Shown here in pieces: positions 7,254 through 14,836 of a stretch of DNA of 44,957 nt. Origin of the DNA: DASPWV01 sp046727855 (GTDB lineage Bacteria; Acidobacteriota; Vicinamibacteria; Vicinamibacterales; UBA2999). Under the pieces are notes generated by a model, which worked only from the letters and a program-made list of their open reading frames with translations, did not search any database and was not told the origin of the DNA. The position numbers and the translations under genes were made by a program. Numbering within the stretch: position 1 is the stretch's first letter; every line of letters begins with the position of its first letter. Location of the stretch: NCBI GenBank assembly GCA_046727855.1, contig JBKPDL010000043.1:1-44957 (forward strand), given 5' to 3'.

Positions 7254-8039
7254 ATGTCGTTTCGTTATCTGCTCACCCGACGTGAAGGGCCCGTTGCGCA
7301 CCTCATTTTGAACCGCCCGGACGTGCGCAATGCCTTCAACGATGACGTGATCGCCGAGCTCACGGCGTGGGTGGCCGCTGCACGTGCCGACGAAACATTG
7401 CGTGTCGTTGTGCTTGCCGGTGAGGGCAAGGTGTTCAGTGCGGGCGCCGACGCAGGTTGGATGGCGCGCATGATCGATTATTCGCGCGACGAAAACGAAC
7501 GCGATGCCACGCGCATGGCGGAGATGTTCCTGGCCCTCGACACGCTGCCTGCCGCCGTGGTCGGGCGCATCCACGGCGCCGCGCTCGGCGGCGGCGCGGG
7601 GCTCGCCGCGGTGTGCGACGTCGTCATCGCTGACGACGATGCTGTTTTTGGTTTCACCGAAACGAAGCTGGGCATTCTGCCCGCGGTCATTTCTCCCTAC
7701 GTGCTTCCCAAGATTGGACCGTCCGCCGCACGTGAGCTGTTTCTAACCGGCATGCGGTTCTCTGCGGCGCGCGCCCGAGAGATCGGCCTGGTTCACGCGG
7801 TCGTGCCTGCCTCGAAGCTCGATGAAACCGTCGGACGCTACGTCGCGGAACTGTTGTCGGCCGCGCCAACAGCCGTTGCGGCCGCCAAAGCGCTCATCCC
7901 CCGCGTATGGGGAGAACCCGCCGCGACCGCAATGCGGATCACGGCGCAAGCCATTGCCGCACAGCGGGTGTCACCCGAGGGTCAAGAAGGGCTGCGCGCG
8001 TTTCTCGACAAACGCCAGCCGCGCTGGATGGACGAATGA
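7254..8039 (+). CDS. liuC: Methylglutaconyl-CoA hydratase (enoyl-CoA hydratase family)
   Basis: 261 residues, standard crotonase length. The oxyanion-hole and active-site segments are visible: SAGADAGWM (about residues 63-71), GAALGGGAGLAAVCDVVIADD, and the catalytic-glutamate region FGFTETKLGILPAVISPYV, which is the AUH/LiuC variant rather than generic EchA. It hydrates 3-methylglutaconyl-CoA, the MCC product, to HMG-CoA. The ATG at 7254 lies two bases after the mccB stop; the longer open frame would overlap mccB by over 100 bases and is rejected. Its TGA overlaps the ATG of the biotin carboxylase gene (ATGA), indicating translational coupling. Confidence 0.92.
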   Translation: MSFRYLLTRREGPVAHLILNRPDVRNAFNDDVIAELTAWVAAARADETLRVVVLAGEGKVFSAGADAGWMARMIDYSRDENERDATRMAEMFLALDTLPAAVVGRIHGAALGGGAGLAAVCDVVIADDDAVFGFTETKLGILPAVISPYVLPKIGPSAARELFLTGMRFSAARAREIGLVHAVVPASKLDETVGRYVAELLSAAPTAVAAAKALIPRVWGEPAATAMRITAQAIAAQRVSPEGQEGLRAFLDKRQPRWMDE

Positions 8040-9541
8040 TCCGGCGGCTGCTGATCGCCAACCGTGGAGAAATCGCGCTTCGCATCATCCGCGCCTGCCG
8101 CGAGCTGGATGTCGAAAGCGTCGCCGTCTACTCCGATGCCGATCGACGCTCGCCTCACGTTGCGGCGGCCGATCGCGCCGTTCGAATCGGGCCGGCGCCT
8201 CCGTCGGAGAGTTATCTGAACATCGACGCGCTCATTGCCGCAGCACGCGGCACGCAGGTCGAAGCCATCCATCCCGGCTACGGCTTTCTCTCGGAACGCG
8301 CGCGGTTCGCGCGCGCGTGTGAGGACGCAGGGTTGATTTTTGTCGGACCGCCCGCGGCGGCGCTCGAACGCATGGGATCGAAGACCGGCGCGCGCACGCT
8401 GATGAAACGGGCGGGCGTGCCGGTCGTGCCTGGAGAGACGCCGACGGATCAATCGGATGAATCGATTCGCGCGGCGATCGGACGGCTGGGATTTCCGGCG
8501 CTCCTGAAACCGTCGGCCGGTGGCGGCGGGATCGGGATGAAAACCATCCGCTCCGTGAACGAGATCGCCGACGCCATCCAGCGCGCGCGACGTGAAGCCT
8601 CGGCAGCGTTTGGCGATGGCGCGCTCTACGTCGAACGCCTGATCGAGCGGCCGCGGCATGTCGAAATCCAGGTGTTTGCCGACACGCACGGCAACGTTGT
8701 CCACATCTTCGAGCGGGAGTGCTCCGTTCAACGCCGGCATCAGAAGATGATCGAGGAAACTCCGAGCCCGGTGCTCACAGCGGGGTTACGTCTCGAGATG
8801 GGGGAAGCCGCAGTGGCTGCTGCACGGGCCGCGAATTACATCAACGCGGGCACCGTGGAATTCCTGTTGGAAGGCTCGGGCGATGCCGCCCGATTCTACT
8901 TTCTCGAGATGAACACGCGGCTGCAAGTCGAGCATCCGATCACGGAGATAGTGGCGGGCGTCGATCTGGTGCAGGCGCAACTTCGCGTCGCGGCCGGAGA
9001 GAAGCTGCCCTGGACACAGGCGTCGCTCGCGCAGCGAGGACACGCCATCGAGTGCCGAATCTACGCGGAAGATCCGATGCAGGACTTTCTCCCGCAGGCC
9101 GGCACGCTGCTGCGCTATCTCGAGCCGCGCGGCCCCGGCATTCGTGTCGACTCCGGCTATGAGGAAGGCGGCCAGGTGTCGGTTCATTACGATCCGTTAC
9201 TTGCCAAACTGATTGTCTCGGGTGAAACACGACGTGGCGCAATCGCCCGCGCCATCGCGTCGCTGCGCGAATTTGCCGTGCTCGGGATCAGAACCAACAT
9301 CCCTTTTTTGCTGGCGATTCTGCAGCATCCTCGATTTGCGTCAGGCGACGTGGACACCGCGTTTCTGGAGACGGAGGCACCCGCGCTTAGAGCGTTCGCC
9401 GCCAAGGACGGGATTCCAGACGCCGCGCTAGCTGCGGCGATCGCGCATACCACTCTGGGCACGACTGCAGGCAGCCGAGGCACCTTCGCTGCCCCAGACA
9501 CTCCGGACCCGTTCGTCACCCTGAGAGACTGGCGTGGCTGA
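8036..9541 (+). CDS. mccA: 3-methylcrotonyl-CoA carboxylase, biotin carboxylase subunit (no carrier domain)
   Basis: 501 residues. N-terminal Rossmann part begins IRRLLIANRGEIALRIIRACREL; the ATP-grasp region includes KPSAGGGGIGMK, ECSVQRRHQKMIEETPSP and EMNTRLQVEHPITE; the C-terminal part has ECRIYAEDP. This is the biotin carboxylase module that makes carboxybiotin. MCC and PCC alpha subunits are normally about 650-670 residues with a C-terminal BT-like linker and a biotinyl domain. Here the protein stops at ..TLRDWRG and those two parts are encoded by the next, overlapping frame. The ATG overlaps the stop of the hydratase gene. Confidence 0.93.
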   Translation: MIRRLLIANRGEIALRIIRACRELDVESVAVYSDADRRSPHVAAADRAVRIGPAPPSESYLNIDALIAAARGTQVEAIHPGYGFLSERARFARACEDAGLIFVGPPAAALERMGSKTGARTLMKRAGVPVVPGETPTDQSDESIRAAIGRLGFPALLKPSAGGGGIGMKTIRSVNEIADAIQRARREASAAFGDGALYVERLIERPRHVEIQVFADTHGNVVHIFERECSVQRRHQKMIEETPSPVLTAGLRLEMGEAAVAAARAANYINAGTVEFLLEGSGDAARFYFLEMNTRLQVEHPITEIVAGVDLVQAQLRVAAGEKLPWTQASLAQRGHAIECRIYAEDPMQDFLPQAGTLLRYLEPRGPGIRVDSGYEEGGQVSVHYDPLLAKLIVSGETRRGAIARAIASLREFAVLGIRTNIPFLLAILQHPRFASGDVDTAFLETEAPALRAFAAKDGIPDAALAAAIAHTTLGTTAGSRGTFAAPDTPDPFVTLRDWRG

Positions 9542-9977
9542 GCATGAAGTGCGCGTCGGCGACAGCATCCGTCGGATCGACGACAGACAATTCACAATCG
9601 AGCGCATCGCCGAAGGCGTCTATTCCGTCAACGATGGGAAGCGCCGCTGGCGCGTCGTTGTGGCCGGTGCGCCGGCCGAGCGCTGGGTGTTCGTCGACGG
9701 CCGTGTCGCGCAAATCGAGATCGTCGACAAGACCCACGCCCCCGGCCGTTTCCGGACCGCCGTGCACGACATGAGCGCGCCGATGCCCGCGACCGTGGTA
9801 AAGGTGCTGGTGGAGCCAGGTGCACAGGTGATGAGGGGCGACACGGTAGTGATGCTCGAAGCGATGAAAATGGAGCTCCCCGTCAAAGCGGCGCGCGACG
9901 GCGTGGTTCGTGCGGTTCGCTGTCAATCCGGAGAACTTGTACAACCGGGTGTGAATCTCGTGGAGCTTGAACCGTGA
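9534..9977 (+). CDS. Separate biotin carboxyl carrier (BT-like linker plus BCCP)
   Basis: 147 residues. The first 65-70 are beta-rich with no motif and fit the linker (BT-like) region that precedes the biotinyl domain in MCC/PCC alpha subunits. Residues about 75-147 are the biotinyl domain with the biotinylation site EAMKM; the modified lysine is K112. It carries carboxybiotin between the carboxylase and the carboxyltransferase. It starts at a GTG eight bases inside the biotin carboxylase gene, in a different frame, exactly where a fused MCC alpha would continue. It is therefore either a true gene fission or a single-base frameshift. Its stop overlaps the GTG of the lyase gene (GTGA). Confidence 0.9.
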   Translation: MAEHEVRVGDSIRRIDDRQFTIERIAEGVYSVNDGKRRWRVVVAGAPAERWVFVDGRVAQIEIVDKTHAPGRFRTAVHDMSAPMPATVVKVLVEPGAQVMRGDTVVMLEAMKMELPVKAARDGVVRAVRCQSGELVQPGVNLVELEP

Positions 9978-10891
9978 CCGTCACTCCGCGGCGCGTGACG
10001 ATCGTCGAAGTTGGACCGCGTGACGGGCTGCAAAACGAAACGGCGACGGTGCCGACTGACGTCAAGGTTGGTTTCATCGATCGCCTCACGGCCGCCGGCC
10101 ATAGCGTCATCGAGGTGACGGCGTTCGTTTCACCCAAGTGGGTGCCGCAGATGGCTGATGCGAGTGATGTGTTCCGGCGCATCCAGATCAAGCCGGGTGT
10201 CCGCTACACGGCACTGGTGCCCAATCGCGCTGGCCTCGATCGCGCGTTCGAAGCCGGCGTGCGCGAAATTGCGATTTTCGCCGCCTCGTCGGAAACCTTC
10301 AGTCGTCGCAACATCAATCAGAGTATCGACGAGTCGTTCGTGGTCTATCGTCACGTGACCGATGCGGCGCTCCAGGCAGGACTGCGCGTTCGTGCCTACC
10401 TCTCGACCGCGTTCGGTTGTCCCTTCGAAGGAGACGTGCCGATCGCGCGCGTGGCTGAACTCTGCGAACGGTTGATCGATCTGGGAGCATTTGAAGTGGC
10501 GGTCAGCGACACCATCGGCATCGGCCATCCCGGACAGGTCGCACGCGTGCTCGACGCCGTGAGCGCGCGCGTCCCAATCGATCGCGTCGTGCTGCACCTG
10601 CACGACACGCGCGGAACCGCCCTGGCCAATGTGTTGGTCGGTCTTCAGCACGGCGTCACGACATTCGATAGCGCGGCCGGAGGATTAGGTGGCTGTCCGT
10701 ATGCGCCCGGCGCCGCTGGGAATCTTGCCACCGAGGACTTGATCTATATGCTCGAAGGCCTTGGAGTTGAGACCGGGGTGTCGCTTCGCGGAGTGATGGA
10801 GGCGTCGCTCTACATCGAGCCCGCCCTCGGCCACGCGCTGCCCTCACGATACGTGCAAGCCGCACGCGCCACACACGCTGTCGGTTCTTAG
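9974..10891 (+). CDS. mvaB: Hydroxymethylglutaryl-CoA lyase
   Basis: 305 residues, a TIM-barrel HMGL-like protein that cleaves HMG-CoA to acetyl-CoA and acetoacetate, the last step of leucine breakdown. Visible residues: R16-D17 in EVGPRDGLQNE (catalytic arginine and metal-binding aspartate), the HLHDTRGTALAN metal-binding histidine segment, and the glycine-rich loop GLGGCPYAPGAAGN with catalytic cysteine C241. These separate it from isopropylmalate or citramalate synthases. The GTG start at 9974 overlaps the carrier stop. Its own stop, TAG at 10889-10891, is the first triplet of repeat element A copy 2, so the last codons adjoin the insertion point. The operon contains no isovaleryl-CoA dehydrogenase. 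Confidence 0.95.
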   Translation: MTVTPRRVTIVEVGPRDGLQNETATVPTDVKVGFIDRLTAAGHSVIEVTAFVSPKWVPQMADASDVFRRIQIKPGVRYTALVPNRAGLDRAFEAGVREIAIFAASSETFSRRNINQSIDESFVVYRHVTDAALQAGLRVRAYLSTAFGCPFEGDVPIARVAELCERLIDLGAFEVAVSDTIGIGHPGQVARVLDAVSARVPIDRVVLHLHDTRGTALANVLVGLQHGVTTFDSAAGGLGGCPYAPGAAGNLATEDLIYMLEGLGVETGVSLRGVMEASLYIEPALGHALPSRYVQAARATHAVGS

Positions 10892-11040
10892 ACCGTTATG
10901 CGGCCACAGACGTGAACTTTGTACGCGTTGTGGACCCGCATACCGGTCTACGGCGCGCGGAGCGCGCCCAATCCAACAACAAGAACTAGCCAAGGCCGCG
11001 GAGTTAGCCGGATATCAAGGGCAGGGCCCTTGGCTAGTTC
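10889..11040 (-). repeat. Element A, copy 2: three-hairpin intergenic repeat
   Basis: 152 bp, the reverse complement of element A copy 1 (3817-3970) with roughly nine substitutions and four one-base indels by eye. Stems: TAGACCGTTATGCGG / CCGCATACCGGTCTA (10889-10950), GGCGCGC-GGA-GCGCGCC (10952-10968), and CTAGCCAAGG / CCTTGGCTAG within 10983-11040, perfect over the 13-base GAACTAGCCAAGG arm. It lies between two convergent genes. It supplies the TAG of the HMG-CoA lyase at one end and the TAG of the receiver gene (11036-11034, minus) at the other. Confidence 0.9.
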
Positions 11041-11447
11041 CTTGGCCCCCTCGTTGTCGCGGCAGGTTCGGCGTGGAGAACCTGCTCCAGCTCCGGCCAC
11101 TCAATGGGCTTCAACAGATGAAAATCAAAACCAGCCGCGGCTGCCTTCGCCTGCACCTCACGCCCGCTCCAGCCGGTAAGCGCTACGAGCACCATGTGCC
11201 CGCCGTACGGACGCTCTCGCAGGCGCTGCGCCACTTCGTAGCCGTCCATGCCGGGCAAACTCAAGTCGAGCACCACGACGTGCGGCTGATAATCATCCGC
11301 GATCTTGATGGCTTCTTCTCCACTGTCCGCGATGCGCGCGTCGTGGCCCTTGATACGCAGCAGCATGCTGAGTGTTTCGACTGAATCGCGATTGTCGTCG
11401 ACGACCAGCACTCGTCGTGTGGTGTGCCGGATCATGGATTGTTCCAT
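11034..11447 (-). CDS. Stand-alone response-regulator receiver protein
   Basis: 137 residues; a single receiver domain. Acidic pair D17-D18 (VLVVDDN), phosphoacceptor D61 in VVVLDLSLPGMDGYE, switch threonine in LVALTGW, lysine in LLKPIEWPE. All functional positions are conserved. It has no output domain and resembles the hybrid-kinase or adaptor-type receivers common in Acidobacteria. The ATG at 11447 is chosen; an internal ATG four codons later is possible. The last codons and the TAG lie inside the arm of repeat element A copy 2, so the natural C-terminus may have been altered. No kinase adjoins it; the nearest are at 1.6 and 4-5 kb. Confidence 0.9.
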   Translation of the reverse strand: MEQSMIRHTTRRVLVVDDNRDSVETLSMLLRIKGHDARIADSGEEAIKIADDYQPHVVVLDLSLPGMDGYEVAQRLRERPYGGHMVLVALTGWSGREVQAKAAAAGFDFHLLKPIEWPELEQVLHAEPAATTRGPRN

Positions 11448-11595
11448 CTTACCCGAAGCTCATTGTTAATTTCTCCACCGTACGGCTGTGCTGCATGAAT
11501 CGATGTCGGTAATTTCTTCCTCACGTTTATGTGCGGCTCTCGTCTGTAACGTCATTTTGACGACACATGTACCCGTGTTGAGAGACCGCCGGGCG

Positions 11596-11611
11596 TGGCA
11601 CAGCCCTTGAT
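11596..11611 (+). promoter_or_regulatory. Sigma-54-like sequence with altered -12
   Basis: TGGCACAGCCCTTGAT fits the -24 half (TGGCAC) and the TT of the -12 half, but the invariant GC at -12 is GA. It lies 60-75 bases before the BON remnant and 235 bases before the DUF4159 gene. The rest of the 11448-11670 gap contains only a small palindrome CGTCA-TTT-TGACG at 11550-11562. Confidence 0.3.
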
Positions 11612-11670
11612 TTACTCCGTCCACGAACTCGGCCGGTCATTTTCTGCCGGCCCGCAAGGAGGCTCACGAG

Positions 11671-11799
11671 ACGAAAACTGTGGTGCTGAAGGGCTCGATC
11701 CCGACCAGTGCGCAGAAGGAAGAAGCCGGTTGCATCGCCGCGCGCGAAGCGAAAGGCTACAAGGTCGACAACCAGTTGGTGGTGAAAACCAAGAAGTAA
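11671..11799 (+). pseudogene. BON-domain gene remnant
   Basis: In one frame the bases read TKTVVLKGSIPTSAQKEEAG and on to GYKVDNQLVVK, then TAA. This is the second half of a BON domain and is clearly related to the end of the lipoprotein at 12651-13127 (TKMVTLNGYVPTENERTKAE.., GYNVVNNLQVR). The first half of the domain and any signal sequence are missing; an in-frame stop at 11608-11610 closes the frame upstream. Two GTG codons at 11680 and 11683 could start a 39-residue product but have no well-placed ribosome binding site. The most likely reading is a decayed paralogue. Confidence 0.6.
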
Positions 11800-11845
11800 A
11801 CGCGCCCACGAATCTCCAGGTCTCCAAATTCGGTATCGTAGCGGG

Positions 11846-12574
11846 ATGGGTGTAGTCAGCCGCCGCCAATGTCTCGCCCGCGTTGGCGCGCTTGCCGCAG
11901 CCACAGCTCTTTCACCCACCAGGGCATTCGGCCAAGGCTCGTCGCGCCCGCGGTCATCCGAATTCGTCTTCGCCCGCCTGCGCTACGATTCTGGCGACTG
12001 GGACTACAACCCGAAGGTTGCCGCCAACGTCCTGAACTCGATCGTCGAATACACCAACATCCCGGTCTACGGCGACGAGGTCGTGATCACCGCCGATTCA
12101 AAAGAGCTCTTTGCCTTCCCCTTCATCTTCATGACCGGCCATAAGCTCGTTCGCTTCAGCGCCGGCGAGCGCGAGCAGCTTCGCCGTTATGTCAGCGAAG
12201 GAGGATTCCTGTTTTCAGACGACTGCAATCACGATGTCGCCGGCCTCTTCGCCACCTCGTTCGAGCAGGAGATGAAAATCGCGTTTCCCGGGACGCGAAC
12301 GCTCGCGAAAATCCCCTCAACGCACCAGCTTTATCGCGCGTTCTTCGTGTTTCCGGATGGCCCGCCTCAGACAGCGCATGAACTCAATGGCTGGGGTGAC
12401 GACCTGGTCCACGACTACCTGCGTGCGGTCGAGCAGGGCGGCCGCATGGGCGTGCTCTACTCGAACAAGGACTATGGGTGTGAATGGGACTACGACTGGC
12501 GCAACAAGAGGTTCCAGCGCGACGATAACACTCGCTTTGCGGTAAATGTCGTGGTCTACGCAATGACCCGGTGA
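11846..12574 (+). CDS. DUF4159-family protein with Tat-type signal
   Basis: 242 residues. The N-terminus has a twin-arginine-like signal (SRRQCLARVGALAAATAL, then ..RAFGQ), so export is likely. The body is a DUF4159 domain: FVFARLRYDSGDWDYNPK, FPFIFMTGHKLVRFSAGEREQLRRYV, GGFLFSDDCNH, and the C-terminal WGDDLVHDYLRAVEQGGRMGVLYSNKDYGCEWDY pattern, with a flavodoxin/GATase-like fold expected. The function of the family is unknown. DUF4159 genes usually travel with MoxR-DUF58-BatA genes; here that cluster is at 16.2-23.1 kb on the other strand. The ATG at 11846 directly precedes the signal peptide. Confidence 0.85.
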   Translation: MGVVSRRQCLARVGALAAATALSPTRAFGQGSSRPRSSEFVFARLRYDSGDWDYNPKVAANVLNSIVEYTNIPVYGDEVVITADSKELFAFPFIFMTGHKLVRFSAGEREQLRRYVSEGGFLFSDDCNHDVAGLFATSFEQEMKIAFPGTRTLAKIPSTHQLYRAFFVFPDGPPQTAHELNGWGDDLVHDYLRAVEQGGRMGVLYSNKDYGCEWDYDWRNKRFQRDDNTRFAVNVVVYAMTR

Positions 12575-12583
12575 ATCGCGATC

Positions 12584-12599
12584 TGGCACGGTCCTTGGT
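12584..12599 (+). promoter_or_regulatory. Sigma-54-like sequence upstream of the BON lipoprotein
   Basis: TGGCACGGTCCTTGGT matches the consensus TGGCACG-N4-TTGC except that the -12 GC is GG. It ends 51 bases before the GTG of the BON lipoprotein. With the sites at 944-960 and 11596-11611 it suggests a small sigma-54 regulon, but the altered -12 weakens the case. Confidence 0.35.
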
Positions 12600-12650
12600 T
12601 GTCTGTTATGCAGGCGGGAAGAACCCCGCAGCTTACAGCGGAGGACGAAC

Positions 12651-13127
12651 GTGGCGCGGTCTCATTGCAGCATCAACGCATTCATACTCTCCTGCGTCGC
12701 CGCGTTTGCGATCACAGGCGTGGCGGCCTGCCAGAACACGGCGCGCGGTCTCAAGCAGGACGCGCAGCAAGCCGAAGAGCGCACGCGCGACGATCGCGCG
12801 GCGGCTCGCGAGAAAGCACGGGATCTCGGCAACGATGCGGCCAAGGCCGCGAACCGCGGCGCCGCCGCCGCCCAGCAGGCCGGCGAGGAGCTTGCGGAGC
12901 GCGCTGGCGCGGCGTGGGAAACGCTCGATGTCAAGGGCGCGCTGATGGCGGACGGATCGGTGGACGCGACGCGAATCGACGTCAACACCGATTACCGCAC
13001 CAAGATGGTGACACTGAACGGCTATGTGCCAACCGAGAACGAGCGGACGAAGGCTGAATCGATCGCCAGGGCGAAGGCGTCTGGTTACAACGTGGTGAAC
13101 AACCTGCAGGTGCGGCCGAGGGGGTGA
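12651..13127 (+). CDS. BON-domain lipoprotein with alanine-rich helical region
   Basis: 158 residues. The signal peptide (about residues 5-27) ends in a lipobox-like GVAAC, so the mature protein probably starts at this cysteine and is lipid-anchored. Residues about 30-88 are highly charged and rich in A, E, R and Q, predicted helical or coiled-coil, resembling stress-type hydrophilic repeats. Residues about 92-155 form one BON domain (phospholipid-binding, OsmY-like) ending VVNNLQVRP. The GTG at 12651 has GGAGG six bases upstream. A sigma-54-like site lies at 12584. The remnant at 11671-11799 is a partial paralogue. Likely role: osmotic or envelope stress protein. Confidence 0.85.
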   Translation: MARSHCSINAFILSCVAAFAITGVAACQNTARGLKQDAQQAEERTRDDRAAAREKARDLGNDAAKAANRGAAAAQQAGEELAERAGAAWETLDVKGALMADGSVDATRIDVNTDYRTKMVTLNGYVPTENERTKAESIARAKASGYNVVNNLQVRPRG

Positions 13128-13206
13128 CAAAAAGGGGTCTGACAGGGAAAAGGGGTCAGACCCCTTTTTCGACCGAACCACTGGAGCGAAAAAGGGGCCC
13201 CTTTTC
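13128..13206. repeat. Element B cluster: GGGGTCAGACCCC palindromes (bidirectional terminator-like)
   Basis: Three related units: AAAAAGGGGTCTGAC (13129-13143), a full AAAAGGGGTCAGACCCCTTTT palindrome (13148-13168, followed by another T) and AAAAAGGGGCCCCTTTT (13189-13205). A GC-rich stem flanked by A and T tracts has the form of an intrinsic terminator on both strands. It lies between the convergent BON lipoprotein and TldD genes. The same unit recurs at 32176-32234. Confidence 0.85.
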
Positions 13207-13217
13207 CCCTCTTTGTC

Positions 13218-14804
13218 TCACGAATAGGCCGCCCCTACCATGATTCGCCGAATGCGACACCAGGGCGATCCGTGCGACGGATGATTGATCTGCACGGGCT
13301 GCCCTTTCGCATCGCCTGTCGTCCCAAACATTTCCCACGATTCCTTGCCTGAAATCGCGTCGAGGTTCTGCCAGAAGTCGGTGGTAATTGCGTTATAGGT
13401 GACGTCGCTCACCATGCGTGTCTTTTTGCCGCCCTTGATCTCCCAGAACGCATCGCCGCCGAATTGTCCGTTGTAGCGCTGCTGGTCGATCGAGTAGCTG
13501 CCGCGTCCTTCAATGAGCAGGCCGTCCTTGGTATCGGCGATGATTTCCTCCGGTGTGGGCGACCCCGGCGGCCCCGGCTCCACGTGGACGTTGGGCATGC
13601 GCAGGAACGGGTAGTTGCGCCACGAGGTGGCAAAGGTGCAGCCGCGTGAGGTTTTCTCGCCAATGTAATGGGCGGTTTCGCGATTGGTCTGCAATCCGAC
13701 GAGAATGCCTTCGCGCACGAGCGCCCACTGCTGCGACTTGACCCCGTCATCGTCATAGCCAACCGTACACATGCCACCGGGGAGCGTGCGATCGGCGGTC
13801 ACGTTGAATAGCTTCGATCCGTATTTCAGCTTTCCGAGATCGCTGATCTTGACGAAGCTCGTGCCGGCGTAGTTGGCCTCGTACCCGACAATGCGATCGA
13901 GCTCCGTGGCGTGCGCGACGATTTCGTGAATCGTGAGCATGGCGTGCGACGGCGTCATGATGACGTCTTTCAGTCCCACTCCGACCGGCGGCGCCGTGCA
14001 GTGCTCCGCCGCTTCCGCGCAGATGCGCTCCACGTTTTCGAGCATCCTGGCGTCGAGCGCCACCTCGTAGCCGGCCGTTTTTGGCGCCACGCTGAACGTG
14101 CGCTGCTTCGGGACACCATTGCCCTTGCGCGCGGTGACCGAAAAGCCTGGCGCCGTGCGCCAGATCTCCTGCTCGATGTACGAGCCTTCGGAGGTCGCCA
14201 GATACTTCCACTCATAGTCGAAAGCGATGTTCGAGGTGACGCGGATGATGTTCGGCTGCTTGAGCGCCGCTTCGTTGATCTTCATCAGAAACGCGATTTT
14301 GTCGTCGAGCGGGACGTCCTCGGGTTTGACCTTGACCGGCACCGACCAGTAATCGACGTAGGCCTCGACCGGCGCAAGCTTGACCTCGAAGCGTTTGCTC
14401 ACGGCGCTCGCCTTCGCCACGTCTGTCGCCTGCGCAGTGACCTTCTTGATCTCGTCTGCGGTCACGAAGGGACTGCTGGCGAAACCCCACACACCGCTGT
14501 GAATCACGCGCACGCCGACGCCGGCGCTCTCCTCGTGACCGCCACCGCCAAATCCGAACCCGCCGTCGGTGACAATGCGATCACGTACCCCGACGCCGTC
14601 GTTGATATTCCGCGTGAAGCGGATATCGGCGTAAGTGCATCCCAGCCGTTTGGCCTCGCCGAGCGCGATGTCGGAGAGGCCCTTGAACTGCGAGTCCAGC
14701 GCGCGCTTGCCGGCTGACTGGGCGATGAGATCGCCAACCAGATCGCTGGCGTAAAGCGCGACGCCGGTCGCGCCGAGGGTTTTCACAAAGTCACGTCGTT
14801 TCAT
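13218..14804 (-). CDS. tldD: TldD-family metalloprotease with Tat-type signal
   Basis: 528 residues. The C-terminal two thirds carry the TldD metalloprotease signature HEIVAHATELDRI (HExxxH) and the characteristic C-terminal block TRMVSDVTYNAITTDFWQNL. TldD with TldE forms a zinc protease that processes peptides such as microcin leaders. Unlike E. coli TldD this protein starts with a twin-arginine-like signal (KRRDFVKTLGATGVALYA), suggesting export, while its partner TldE has none. The ATG at 14804 directly precedes the signal. It is the last gene of the minus-strand run starting with MoxR, 28 bases after TldE, with an element C palindrome in the gap. Confidence 0.92.
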   Translation of the reverse strand: MKRRDFVKTLGATGVALYASDLVGDLIAQSAGKRALDSQFKGLSDIALGEAKRLGCTYADIRFTRNINDGVGVRDRIVTDGGFGFGGGGHEESAGVGVRVIHSGVWGFASSPFVTADEIKKVTAQATDVAKASAVSKRFEVKLAPVEAYVDYWSVPVKVKPEDVPLDDKIAFLMKINEAALKQPNIIRVTSNIAFDYEWKYLATSEGSYIEQEIWRTAPGFSVTARKGNGVPKQRTFSVAPKTAGYEVALDARMLENVERICAEAAEHCTAPPVGVGLKDVIMTPSHAMLTIHEIVAHATELDRIVGYEANYAGTSFVKISDLGKLKYGSKLFNVTADRTLPGGMCTVGYDDDGVKSQQWALVREGILVGLQTNRETAHYIGEKTSRGCTFATSWRNYPFLRMPNVHVEPGPPGSPTPEEIIADTKDGLLIEGRGSYSIDQQRYNGQFGGDAFWEIKGGKKTRMVSDVTYNAITTDFWQNLDAISGKESWEMFGTTGDAKGQPVQINHPSHGSPWCRIRRIMVGAAYS

Positions 14805-14811
14805 AAGACCT

Positions 14812-14836
14812 CCGCGGACCTCGAGGTCCGCGCTAC
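14812..14836 (-). repeat. Element C, copy 1: 25-bp palindromic repeat
   Basis: The core 14813-14832 is a perfect 20-bp palindrome (CGCGGACCTC/GAGGTCCGCG). Read on the minus strand the element starts GTAGCG, and the TAG in it is the stop codon of TldE (14835-14833). Copies 2 and 3 are at 24153-24177 and 25610-25634. It lies between tldE and tldD and may form an intercistronic hairpin. Confidence 0.9.

Noticed and set aside
3817..11040. Element A copies as ends of a composite transposon carrying the operon
   Set aside because: No transposase or integrase gene lies between or beside the copies and no target-site duplication is apparent; each copy also lies at an ordinary convergent junction.
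11550..11562. CGTCA-TTT-TGACG palindrome as an operator
   Set aside because: Five-base arms are too short to support a binding site without other copies or conservation.
11595..11855. 86-codon plus-strand frame near the BON remnant
   Set aside because: The BON similarity is in a different frame; this frame overlaps the DUF4159 start and has no family pattern.
13911..14717. Long plus-strand open frame opposite TldD (268 codons)
   Set aside because: It is antisense to a gene with clear TldD motifs; composition explains the open frame and no family was recognised.
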